Assembly: GCA_014191855.1 (NCBI GenBank)
Contig: BJHF01000028.1
Location: forward strand, 1 to 64,000
DNA: 64,000 nt
Reading direction: 5' to 3'
Origin: Deltaproteobacteria bacterium
GTDB taxonomy: Bacteria; Myxococcota_A; UBA796; SXON01
Position numbers and translations under genes: made by a program. Position 1 is the first letter of the stretch, and every line of letters starts with the position of its first letter. A model generated the notes under the pieces. It saw only the letters and a list, made by a program, of their open reading frames with translations, did not search any database and was not told the DNA's origin. Positions 55,719 through 64,000 of the stretch are shown piece by piece.

Positions 55719-56698
55719 TGGCGCGCAGCGTTTCGCGGGTGACCTTCGGTAGCCGAGGCTCGGACCTTGTGGTCGTCTCCATCACGGCGGTGCCGGAGCG
55801 TCGGAAGGCGGAGTCGCGCGGCCCCGTCGTGGTGATCACCGCGAACGTGCACGGGGACGAATGTACCGGAACGGGGGCGGTGCTACGGCTGATTCCGCTG
55901 CTTGAAGCGGAGCTGGTGCGCGGGACGGTGCATCTGTACCCGAGCCTGAACCCCGACGGCCTGGAGCGGCGCGCGCGGCGCGTGCCGGAGGACGACCAGG
56001 ATCTCAATCGGCTGTTTCCGGGAGATCCTCAGGGATCTCCGGCCGAGCGCCTCGCGTACGCGGCCTGGACCGACATCGAGGCGCGCCACCCGGACCTGCT
56101 CATCGACCTTCACGCCGATTCGCCGGGCGCCGTGCCGTATGCCCTGCTCGACCGTGCCACGTCGCTGAGGGGGGAAGCGCGATCCCGGCTCGAGGGCGCC
56201 GCCGAGTCGTTCGCGCGCGCCACCGGACTGACCGTGATCCATGAATACCCGGACGACCGCTACCAGAGGTTTCGACTGGATCGTTCGCTCACCGGCGCGG
56301 CGCTGAACCGCTTGCGCGTGCCCGCCGTTACCGTGGAGGCCGGGCCACGGTTGGTGCTCGATGCGAACGCAGTGGACGTGACCTTGCGCGCCGTGCTCGG
56401 GTGCCTGCGTGAGCTGGGGATGGTGGACGGGCCCGCGGCGGCGCCCTCCGGCATCGCCGGGACTTGGCGGCGGGAGAGCGGACCGCGCGTTTCAACGGCG
56501 GGCGTGCTGGTGCCACGCGCTCCGGCGGGGGTCTTGATGGAGCGCGGCGCCGTGGTGGCCGAGGTGCGATCCCTGGCGTCGAACCTCCTCGAAGAGGTGG
56601 TGGCTGAGAGTCGTGGCTTCGTGCTCGCGCCCGCCGAACGTGCGCATGTGGTGGCCGGGGTGGCGGTGTGCACGTGGGCGCTGGCGGAGTCGTCGTGA
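55718..56698 (+). CDS. Succinylglutamate desuccinylase/aspartoacylase-like (M14) protein
   Basis: 'VVVITANVHGDECTGTGAVLRLIPLL', 'LNPDGLERR', 'LLIDLHADSPGAVPYALLD', 'VTVEAGP'. Confidence 0.87.
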   Translation: MARSVSRVTFGSRGSDLVVVSITAVPERRKAESRGPVVVITANVHGDECTGTGAVLRLIPLLEAELVRGTVHLYPSLNPDGLERRARRVPEDDQDLNRLFPGDPQGSPAERLAYAAWTDIEARHPDLLIDLHADSPGAVPYALLDRATSLRGEARSRLEGAAESFARATGLTVIHEYPDDRYQRFRLDRSLTGAALNRLRVPAVTVEAGPRLVLDANAVDVTLRAVLGCLRELGMVDGPAAAPSGIAGTWRRESGPRVSTAGVLVPRAPAGVLMERGAVVAEVRSLASNLLEEVVAESRGFVLAPAERAHVVAGVAVCTWALAESS

Positions 56699-57531
56699 GG
56701 GAGGGGGGCGGTCCGGGGCGCCTCTCCGTGGTGGCCGTCCCCATCGGTAACGCAGAGGACATCACGCTCCGGGCGCTGCGGGTGCTCCGGGAGGCCGATG
56801 TGGTGGCGGCGGAGGACACGCGCACGACCTCCGCGCTCCTCGCCCATCACGGCCAGACGGCCCGTTTGTTGAGTTACCACGACCACTCCGAGGCAGACCG
56901 CCTCCCGGCGCTGCTCGCGCGGATCGCGGCGGGGGAGCACGTGGCCCTCGTAAGCGAGGCGGGTACGCCGCTCGTGAACGATCCTGGCTTCCGCCTCGTG
57001 CGCGCCTGCGTGGAGGCCGGGCTGCAGGTGGACGTGCTCCCCGGCGCAAGCGCGCCGATGGCGGCGCTTGTCGGCGCCGGGCTTCCCGTAGATCGTTTCT
57101 TCTATGGCGGGTTTTTTCCGCGCGATGCGGGGCCGCGGACCGCGCTCGCCGACGAGCTCGGCGGCCTACGCGCAACCCTCGTGTTCTTCGAGTCGCCCCA
57201 GCGCTTGGGCGCCACGCTAGACTGGTTGGCGTCGAATTGGGCCGAGCGCCAGGTGGTCGTGGCGCGAAACATCACCCGCAAGCACGAACAATGGCTGCGC
57301 GGTACGGCGGCCGAGGTGCGCCTCTTGCTGGGCGACGAAGATCGCGGAGAGGTGGTGCTGCTTTTGGGACCGCCCCCCGAGCGCCCGCTTGCGGAGGACC
57401 CGGATGCGCTCGCCGCCACCCTGCTGGCGAGCGGGATGGACGCGCGCGCGGCGCGGGATGCGCTTGCGGAGGCTACGGGGCTCAGCAAGCGGGACGCCTA
57501 CCGGAAGATCCTGGATCGGCTAGGGAAGTAG
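56695..57531 (+). CDS. rsmI: 16S rRNA (cytidine-1402-2'-O)-methyltransferase
   Basis: 'LSVVAVPIGNAEDITLRALRVLREADVVAAEDTRTTSALLAHHG', 'SEAGTPLVNDPGFRLVRA', 'LPGASAPMAAL'; GTG start overlaps upstream stop. Confidence 0.95.
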   Translation: MREGGGPGRLSVVAVPIGNAEDITLRALRVLREADVVAAEDTRTTSALLAHHGQTARLLSYHDHSEADRLPALLARIAAGEHVALVSEAGTPLVNDPGFRLVRACVEAGLQVDVLPGASAPMAALVGAGLPVDRFFYGGFFPRDAGPRTALADELGGLRATLVFFESPQRLGATLDWLASNWAERQVVVARNITRKHEQWLRGTAAEVRLLLGDEDRGEVVLLLGPPPERPLAEDPDALAATLLASGMDARAARDALAEATGLSKRDAYRKILDRLGK

Positions 57532-57540
57532 GCGCGGGGA

Positions 57541-57612
57541 GCGGCCCTTTCGGGCCGCGCCGCGATCGCCCGCGATCAGCGCCCGGCAGTGGCTGCCGGG
57601 CCTGGGCGATCG
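57541..57612. terminator. Compound hairpin region between convergent rsmI and pepA
   Basis: GCGGCCC-TTTC-GGGCCGC (57541-57558); CGATCGCCC/GGGCGATCG (57563-57612) enclosing GCCCGGCA/TGCCGGGC. Confidence 0.65.
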
Positions 57613-57622
57613 CCCCGGAAAA

Positions 57623-59086
57623 TCAGGCGCCCAACCCGCCGATCCACCTGCACAACGTGCGAACCATCGTGCCGGTGCCGCCCTGGACGTAGTGGAGCAG
57701 CGCGCTGTCGAGGAAAGCCGGGCCTGCGATGTCGATGTGAGCCCACTTGGGCGTCGTTACGAAGTCGCTGAGGAACAGCGCGGCGGTGATGCTGCCCGCC
57801 GAGCGCCCACCGGTGTTCTTGGTTTCACCCCATTCAGCCTTGATCTTGTCGCGGTAGAGGTCGGGGAGGGGCATGCGCCAGGCGGCCTCGCCGCAGGTAT
57901 CTGCCGCGGCGAGGAGGCCCGCCGCCACGCTGTCTTCACGGGAGTACAACGCCGAATACCAGTCGCCGAGCGCCACGACGGCCGCGCCCGTGAGGGTGGC
58001 CAGATCCACCACGACATCGGGCTTCAGCTCGCTCGCGTAGTGCAGGCAGTCCGCCAGCACGAGGCGCCCCTCGGCGTCCGTATTGTGGATCTCCACCCGC
58101 TTGCCGCTGTACATTTTGAGGATGTCCCCAAGCTTGTAGCTGTTGCCGCTCGGCATGTTCTCTACGGCACCAAAGATCACATCTACCCGCACGTTCGGCT
58201 TGAGCTCGGAGATGGCGCGCATGGCGCCGATGACCGCGGCCGCCCCGGCCATGTCGCAACGCATCGTGAGCATGCCGTCGTTCGGCTTGATGGAGAGCCC
58301 GCCCGAATCGAACGTGACGCCCTTGCCCACGAGGGCGACGTGCGCCTTCGCGCCTCCCGGCGGCTCGTAACGAAGGTGAACGAACCTCGGCTTCTTGTCG
58401 CTCCCCTGCCCAACGCCGGCGATGCCGCCCATGCCCTTGGCCACGATGGCCTCGAACCCCAGCGATGCCACCACGCTCACGTTGGGCCCCGCGAGTCCCT
58501 CGGCGATGGCGGCGATGCTGTCCGGGTGGATCTCAGCGGCGGGCTCATTCACGAGGTTCCGAGCCAGCTCCTGGCCCGCAGCCAGCGCGAGGGCCGCGGC
58601 TACGGTCGCGGAGTCCTCCTGCACGCCCACGTAGGTGAGCGTGTCGGTTGGCGCCTTGCGCTGCCCGGCCGGCTTGTACTTGTCGAATCGGTAGTTCCCC
58701 TCGGCGAAGGCCTCGATTGTGAGGGAGAGCGCGTTGGCGCCCATCGCGGCTTCGGAGCAGACGATCGCGACGCTCCGCGCGCTCTTGTTTCGGGACTGGT
58801 TCCCCACGAGCCCCGCCGCGGCGCGCAGCTCGCCCGGCGTGCCACCGCCGCAGCCGATAAGCATCACCCGCTTGGCCGCGACCTTTCCAAGGCCGGGCGA
58901 CCAGAACGAGGTGCCCGCGCGGCCTTCGAAGCCATCGTCGCGCGCGGCGCCGGCGAGGGCACCGGCGAACGCATCGGGCGCATCTACGTCGGCGATGGCA
59001 GCGGCCAGCTTGCCGTGGGGGACGAAAACGGCGAGGACATCGGCCAGCGCGGCGGCGGCGCGGCCAGGGGTGAAGGCGATCAACAT
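57623..59086 (-). CDS. pepA: Leucyl aminopeptidase (M17)
   Basis: 'VALVGKGVTFDSGGLSIKPNDGMLTMRCDMAGAAAVIGAM', 'NTDAEGRLVLADCLHYA'. Confidence 0.95.
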   Translation of the reverse strand: MLIAFTPGRAAAALADVLAVFVPHGKLAAAIADVDAPDAFAGALAGAARDDGFEGRAGTSFWSPGLGKVAAKRVMLIGCGGGTPGELRAAAGLVGNQSRNKSARSVAIVCSEAAMGANALSLTIEAFAEGNYRFDKYKPAGQRKAPTDTLTYVGVQEDSATVAAALALAAGQELARNLVNEPAAEIHPDSIAAIAEGLAGPNVSVVASLGFEAIVAKGMGGIAGVGQGSDKKPRFVHLRYEPPGGAKAHVALVGKGVTFDSGGLSIKPNDGMLTMRCDMAGAAAVIGAMRAISELKPNVRVDVIFGAVENMPSGNSYKLGDILKMYSGKRVEIHNTDAEGRLVLADCLHYASELKPDVVVDLATLTGAAVVALGDWYSALYSREDSVAAGLLAAADTCGEAAWRMPLPDLYRDKIKAEWGETKNTGGRSAGSITAALFLSDFVTTPKWAHIDIAGPAFLDSALLHYVQGGTGTMVRTLCRWIGGLGA

Positions 59087-59089
59087 GGG

Positions 59090-61096
59090 TCAGCTCCGAA
59101 TGGCGAGATACACGAGGAGAAGCAGGGCAATGAGGCCGCCAAGGCTGGTCATCACCAGGACGAAGGGGTCGTTCTTGATGGCGGAGAGGAAGCGCTGCAC
59201 CGGGCCGGGCTCGCTGTCTTCGTCGGGCTCGAGGTCTACGGTGGAGGGCGGATCCTCGTGACGCGGCGCCGCGGCATCCTTGTTCCGGGGGATGGGCTCG
59301 TACGTCCAGTTCTTTGGCGCTTCGAACGCGGGTTCATCGTTGGTGCCGGGGCCGCCCATCGCCGCGGGGCTCGGCGGCAGGGGTGAGGCCATGGGGGCCG
59401 GAACGATGGGTGCGCCGACGCGAGGTGCCGGGGCGGCCTCCGCCGGGCGGTCGGAGCTGGCCGGGAGCAGGGGCATCGGGCGCCGGGGCGGCAGCGGCGC
59501 GGGCTCTGGAGCGGGTACTGGCACCGAAACCGGGAACGGATCCACGGGGGCGGCGCGGTTCGGGTGGAGGTCCACGACGGGCGCCGGCGCGGCCGGGGCG
59601 GCACGGGGGAGTGGCCGAGGGGGCGCGACCGGCGCCGTGGCGGGGGCGGCCGGCTGGGCGGCTTGCGAAGGCGCAGGCTGGGCCGCGACGGGGGTGGCAA
59701 CCGGCAGCGGTGCCGGAACCGGGGCCTCCGGCGCCAGTTGGGGGTTCGTGAGCGAGGTATTTTCGCGTGCGAACGGGAGCGCGGCCGAGCTGGCAGGCGG
59801 CTCCGCGGGCGGCACCCAGCCGGGCGCCGCGCGAACCTCAAACTCCGTTTCGGCCGTGGCGGGGGGCTGCCCGCTGTCCCGCACCGCGAACGCCACGCGC
59901 GCTTTGTAGTGCCCGGGAACCAACCCCGTGATCCTGAACGCAAAGCGGTAGCGACCCGAAGGGTGCTTGTCGGCCGTGTAGCCCAGGTCGAGGTTCGGGA
60001 TCTTCGTATTTGTGGCAAGGTCGTACACCGCGATGCCGACGCCGATCTCCTCCCGGCCATCCACCCCCGCGGAGGCGCCGACGGTGACGGAGAAGCTGAC
60101 CGTCTCCTCGGTGTCGAACCAGCCCTTCGCGGCCGGACGATCGTGGAGCACCTTACCGATGTTGGTGACATGCGGGCGGATCAAGGCGGCGATCTCTTCG
60201 AGGCGCGTGGCGAACTCGTCGAGCCGGGTGAACCGATAGGGGGGAGACGGGGCCGTTTCGAGCGAGAGCGCCCGCGTGAGCAGCACGCCAACGCGCTCGG
60301 CGAGGCGACCCGTGAAACGCGGGTTGCTGTCTTCCTGCTTCATGTTGGCGGCGAGCTTGTCCTTCACGGCGCCGACCGCCGCTTTGTCGAGCCCGCGGGC
60401 AGGAAACGCGATCGGCGCCTCCGGGCCCACGATCCCCCGCCACAGGATCATCGCCAGCGACCAGGTATCAACCTCCGAGCTCCAGCCCGGCTCGGTGGAG
60501 GCGCCCGAAACTTCTGGCGGGAGCCAAGGATTTCCGCCCGGAATCATTGAGCTGAAGGTGCCGATGTTCCGGCGCACGGCCGGGGTGGCAACGTCGGTGA
60601 GCACGATCTCGCCCGACTCCGTGAAGAGGATGTTGTTCGGACGCAAGCCGCCGTGCAGCGGCGCCCCGGTTGCGCCACTCGCGGCCAGCGCGCGAACGTG
60701 CGTGCAGACGCGCACCAGCACGTCGATGAGCGGGCCCACGCCCAGGCCATCCTGGATGCGGCGCTCCAGCGAGTCGGCGAGGCGGGGCAGGAGCATCGCC
60801 GGCTGGCCATCGGGTGCCGTGAACCGCGCTTCGATCCTGGGCAGGAAGGGGAGGCGCCCCTGCTCGTAGAGCCGGGCTTCTTCCATGAGCGCATCGCGAG
60901 AGGCCGCGAAGATGGACTCAGGCGCGCCGCCATCGCCCTTGAGATCCTCAGGGCCGAGGGGCACTTTCAACACGAACAACTGGTCGGTCGTTTCGCGGCG
61001 CGCGAGAAAAGACTTCCCCCACAGCCCCCGCCCCAGCAGTTGGCCGACCTGGTACGCGTTGCCCTGACCGTCCCGGACCGTGTCCCCGGTGCGCAT
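59090..61096 (-). CDS. Membrane-anchored Ser/Thr kinase-fold protein, probable pseudokinase
   Basis: 'LLGRGLWGKSFLARR', 'LFVLKVPL', 'LHGGLRPNNILF', 'VLTDVATP', Pro/Ala-rich linker, C-terminal TM. Confidence 0.85.
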   Translation of the reverse strand: MRTGDTVRDGQGNAYQVGQLLGRGLWGKSFLARRETTDQLFVLKVPLGPEDLKGDGGAPESIFAASRDALMEEARLYEQGRLPFLPRIEARFTAPDGQPAMLLPRLADSLERRIQDGLGVGPLIDVLVRVCTHVRALAASGATGAPLHGGLRPNNILFTESGEIVLTDVATPAVRRNIGTFSSMIPGGNPWLPPEVSGASTEPGWSSEVDTWSLAMILWRGIVGPEAPIAFPARGLDKAAVGAVKDKLAANMKQEDSNPRFTGRLAERVGVLLTRALSLETAPSPPYRFTRLDEFATRLEEIAALIRPHVTNIGKVLHDRPAAKGWFDTEETVSFSVTVGASAGVDGREEIGVGIAVYDLATNTKIPNLDLGYTADKHPSGRYRFAFRITGLVPGHYKARVAFAVRDSGQPPATAETEFEVRAAPGWVPPAEPPASSAALPFARENTSLTNPQLAPEAPVPAPLPVATPVAAQPAPSQAAQPAAPATAPVAPPRPLPRAAPAAPAPVVDLHPNRAAPVDPFPVSVPVPAPEPAPLPPRRPMPLLPASSDRPAEAAPAPRVGAPIVPAPMASPLPPSPAAMGGPGTNDEPAFEAPKNWTYEPIPRNKDAAAPRHEDPPSTVDLEPDEDSEPGPVQRFLSAIKNDPFVLVMTSLGGLIALLLLVYLAIRS

Positions 61097-61167
61097 TCCC
61101 TATCCGAAGGCACCGAAGCTAACGGACGCGCCCCCCGTCCGCTACCGTCAAGAGTTACCTCAGGGCC

Positions 61168-62718
61168 GTGATCTTTCCGGCGCAAGGCAACGGTCCGTAC
61201 CGACTCCTGCGCGCGCTGGGCGGGGCGCCCGTGGCCGCGTTCGAGGAATCACTCGATAAACCAGAGAAAACACAGGGAAAGCGCCTGTCGTTGATTGCTG
61301 GCCAGGTGGCGGGGTCGGTGTTCGGGCGCGAGGCGGGCCTCACGGGGCGGGAGGACTTCACGGCGTGGCGCGAGGCCATCCCGATCCGGACGTATGCGGA
61401 GCTCGCGCCGTGGCTGGACCGCGTGGACGCGGGGGAGCCGGAGGTGCTCACCGAACGGGCGGTGGATCAGCTCGTTCAGACCAGCGGAACCACAGGAAAG
61501 CCGAAGCGGGTGCCGGTAACGCCGGCCTGGGCGGCGAGCGTGGCGGGCGCCCAACGGCTGTGGGTGCTGGGCCTGTTGCGCGACGACGAGGGCCTCGCCG
61601 GAGGGTCGGCGCTCTCGATCGTGTCGCCGGCGTTCGTGACGCGGAGCGTGGGCGGGCTGCCCGTCGGCAGCAACACCGGGCGCATGTTCCTGGAGCAGCC
61701 GTTCTGGGTGCGGTGGCGGGCCCCGGTACCCTACTCGGTGTACTGCATCGAGGACGTTCAAACCCGGCAGTACGCGATTTTACGCCACGCGCTGGCGGCG
61801 GATGTGCGGAGCTGGACAGCCGCGAACCCGTCGACGATCCTGCTTTACACGCGGAGGTTGAGGGAGTGGTGGGAGGAGCTGTGTCGCGACTTGCGAGATG
61901 GGACGCTCGGACGTACGGGCGCCAAGGGGCTGCCTCGGAGGGCGCTCGGGAGCGAGCCGGCATGGCCGTGGGATCTGCGGCGTGTGAACTGCTGGAAGGG
62001 AGGGCCGGCAGCGTTCTTCGTGGAGAAGCTGCCGGCGGCGCTGGGGCGCGACGTCCCGATTCGGGAGGTGGGGATCACCGCCTCTGAGGGTTACTTCGCG
62101 GTGCCGGTGGATGATGGCGACCCGGTGGCGTGGCTCGCGGGGCACCTGCTGGAGTTCGTGGACGAGCGGGGGCGTGAACACTGGGCCTGGGAGGTGGAGG
62201 CCGGGCGCGAGTACCGTTTGGTGGTGAGCACTGAAGCCGGCCTTTGTCGCTATGATCTCGGCGATATCGTTCGCGTTACCGGCTTCGCCGGGCGGGCGCC
62301 GCGGCTGGTGTTTGTGCGCCGCGCCGGGGCGGAGCTGAGCGCGGTCGGCGAGCGGGTGACCGAGGCGCAGCTCCAAGCGGTTGCGACGCGCGTGTGCCCG
62401 GGGGTGCAGGCGGTGGCGGCGTGCATTCGCTGGGCGGAGGTGCCCCGTCTGCGTGTGGTTTTGGGTGTGTCGGAGCGGGGAGGGCGAGTAGATCCTGGTC
62501 AGTTCGACGCCGAGCTGCGGCGCGAGAACATGGAGTACGACGATCGTCGTGAGACGGGTCGGTATGGCCCGCCGGAGGTCACGCTGTTGCCGGCGGTGGC
62601 CTGGGAACGGTGGAAGGCGGCGCGGGTGGCGGCAGGGGCGCCGGAGGCGCAAGTGAAGGACCCGGTGGTTGTGGACGAGGCGCGCTTTGAGGAGTTGGTG
62701 AGGTTGGGGGAGAGGTAG
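61168..62718 (+). CDS. GH3 auxin-responsive-promoter-superfamily acyl-adenylase-like protein
   Basis: 'LVQTSGTTGKPKRVPVT', 'VGITASEGYFAVP', 'YRLVVSTEAGLCRYDLGDIVRVTGF'. Confidence 0.88.
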   Translation: MIFPAQGNGPYRLLRALGGAPVAAFEESLDKPEKTQGKRLSLIAGQVAGSVFGREAGLTGREDFTAWREAIPIRTYAELAPWLDRVDAGEPEVLTERAVDQLVQTSGTTGKPKRVPVTPAWAASVAGAQRLWVLGLLRDDEGLAGGSALSIVSPAFVTRSVGGLPVGSNTGRMFLEQPFWVRWRAPVPYSVYCIEDVQTRQYAILRHALAADVRSWTAANPSTILLYTRRLREWWEELCRDLRDGTLGRTGAKGLPRRALGSEPAWPWDLRRVNCWKGGPAAFFVEKLPAALGRDVPIREVGITASEGYFAVPVDDGDPVAWLAGHLLEFVDERGREHWAWEVEAGREYRLVVSTEAGLCRYDLGDIVRVTGFAGRAPRLVFVRRAGAELSAVGERVTEAQLQAVATRVCPGVQAVAACIRWAEVPRLRVVLGVSERGGRVDPGQFDAELRRENMEYDDRRETGRYGPPEVTLLPAVAWERWKAARVAAGAPEAQVKDPVVVDEARFEELVRLGER

Positions 62719-62818
62719 TTTGGGGGGAGGGCGTTGTGCGGGTCCCGGTCCCTTCGTCAGGCGCGGATCGCGGCACAACGCGGTGTCAGTCGGAGCGGGG
62801 GTCTTGGGTGGGGGCGTC

Positions 62819-63020
62819 CATCGCCACCCAGATGAAACGCCCCGGAGCGCATCCCCAACCAGGTGAAACACCACCCCGGTCGCCGGGCGAGGGCGCCGCG
62901 TTCACGAGTGGGTGAACGCCGGTTTTGACGGAGGCTTCGCGCGCCTCGGCCTGGCGACTTGACCTCCCCGTTTCATCCACGGTGGGATGCGATTCACCTC
63001 GTTTCATCCAAGGCGGGATG
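62819..63020. repeat. Four dyad-containing 20-bp repeats in two mirrored pairs
   Basis: + strand CATCGCCACCCAGATGAAAC (62819-62838) and CATCCCCAACCAGGTGAAAC (62850-62869); - strand CATCCCACCGTGGATGAAAC (62970-62989) and CATCCCGCCTTGGATGAAAC (63001-63020); each pair has 31-bp period. Confidence 0.78.
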
Positions 63021-63130
63021 GTCGGAGGGGCGGGGCTCGACACCGTGTACACCGCGGCTCGCCCGGGACGCTCGGATCTCTGAGGGGGAGCGGGAGACGT
63101 CGCTTGGCGCTGGGGGGCTGCGGCGCCGGC

Positions 63131-63946
63131 CTACGGCACCAAAAAGCAAGGTGCTGCCTCGAAGGCAAACGCCATCGACACCGCGTCGGGCTCGCCATCG
63201 CTGTCGAGGTCGAGGTCGGCCAGCGCGACCAGCGTGGAGATGATCCCCGCGTCCGTCCCTTCGGCCTCCAGCGCGATCGTGAGCGCATCGACGCTCACGC
63301 CGAAGCCGATCAGCCCGGTTTCGCCCACCGCCCTCGGCGCGGCCGCGATCCACAGGCCGGTGGCAAACTCCAGCTCGTAGCTCCCGACCGGGAGCGACCC
63401 CGTTGCCAGCGAGACCGTGTACGCTCCCCCTTCGAGCGCGGTTTCCGTGGTGACGAGCACGGCGCCTTCGACATCCACCGCGGCCCCACCGGCGAACGAC
63501 TCGGTGCCGGAGGCGTTGTTCGTGCCGTCGCCGTCGGGGTCTGCCGCGGTGACCACGCCGACTCGCACCGCGTCGTCGGTCGAGAAGTCGTTGACACCGG
63601 ACAGCTGCTCGATCGCGACGTGCTGCGCCGTGGCGATCTGCCCGGCGATGAGGGGATCGAGCACGGCCCCGAGCGGCCACACCGCGTTGTCTACGGCGCC
63701 GTCTCCGTCGAGATCGAAGCCCTCGCCGCGGTTTGCGACGGTGTAGGCCGTGATCACGTAGTTAACCACCATGTCGGCCGGGCCCGTGTCGCCGGTATCA
63801 GCGGAGTCCCCGGAGTCGGCGGTGTCGCCGGCCGAGGTGTCCAGGGGGGAGGTGTCGGGGCCGCCGCATTCGACGCCGCGGCCGTCGGCGCATCCGTAGA
63901 CCGTGCAGGCGAGGAGGGAGCCGAGGGCTGAGATGATCAGAAGCAT
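63131..63946 (-). CDS. Lipoprotein with acidic Asp/Thr/Gly linker and Dx[DS]xDG motifs
   Basis: 'MLLIISALGSLLACTVYGC', 'DTSPLDTSAGDTADSGDSADTGDTGP', 'DLDGDGAVDN', 'DPDGDGTNN', 'DLDSDGEPD'. Confidence 0.75.
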   Translation of the reverse strand: MLLIISALGSLLACTVYGCADGRGVECGGPDTSPLDTSAGDTADSGDSADTGDTGPADMVVNYVITAYTVANRGEGFDLDGDGAVDNAVWPLGAVLDPLIAGQIATAQHVAIEQLSGVNDFSTDDAVRVGVVTAADPDGDGTNNASGTESFAGGAAVDVEGAVLVTTETALEGGAYTVSLATGSLPVGSYELEFATGLWIAAAPRAVGETGLIGFGVSVDALTIALEAEGTDAGIISTLVALADLDLDSDGEPDAVSMAFAFEAAPCFLVP

Positions 63947-64000
63947 CGCGCGGCGCTATCCGGTACCGGGTCGCGATGAGGCGGTTAGCCGAGCCGCATC

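Noticed and set aside
62786-63052. 88-aa minus-strand ORF over the dyad repeats
   Set aside because: Coding appearance comes from the repeated DNA; two units are in the opposite orientation, which is not expected for a protein repeat.
1-64000. CRISPR array, transposase, integrase, prophage or canonical antiphage operon
   Set aside because: No regularly spaced direct repeats with unique spacers, no transposase or phage-structural motifs, and no recognisable defence effector apart from the cAMP-type module, which lacks a toxic effector domain.

Overview
This is a GC-rich, gene-dense 64 kb bacterial chromosome segment. The many Asp/Thr/Gly-linker lipoproteins, a MYXO-CTERM-like tail and a complete T2SS suggest a Myxococcota/deltaproteobacterial-type genome, but that placement is inference. 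I found no rRNA, CRISPR array, transposase or convincing tRNA. Housekeeping genes include Lhr-type helicase plus PdeM, an EF-G-like GTPase, MiaB, TrpS, a sigma-70 factor, Mpl, PncB, an RlmI-like methyltransferase, RsmI and PepA. The dominant feature is a complete minus-strand type II secretion operon, gspC-D-E-F-G-H-I-J-K-L-M-N (50346 to 36178). It runs on with almost no gaps into five co-oriented genes, four of them clearly exported (36162 to 29739), which look like dedicated T2SS cargo. Other leads: (i) an adenylate cyclase followed by one intact and one degenerate stand-alone cNMP-binding protein; (ii) a caspase-fold protein whose catalytic Cys is Asp; (iii) a membrane-anchored pseudokinase lacking the HRD Asp; (iv) a LuxC-like / LuxE-like / class III aminotransferase neighbourhood; (v) two nested palindromic elements near 20.7-20.9 kb; (vi) four CATC-N8-GATG-like dyads with 31-bp period in mirrored pairs near 62.8-63.0 kb; (vii) a run of four stem-loops upstream of miaB. 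All calls come from reading the sequence and the supplied translations. No homology search was run. Starts were adjusted by hand where the track start was implausible.
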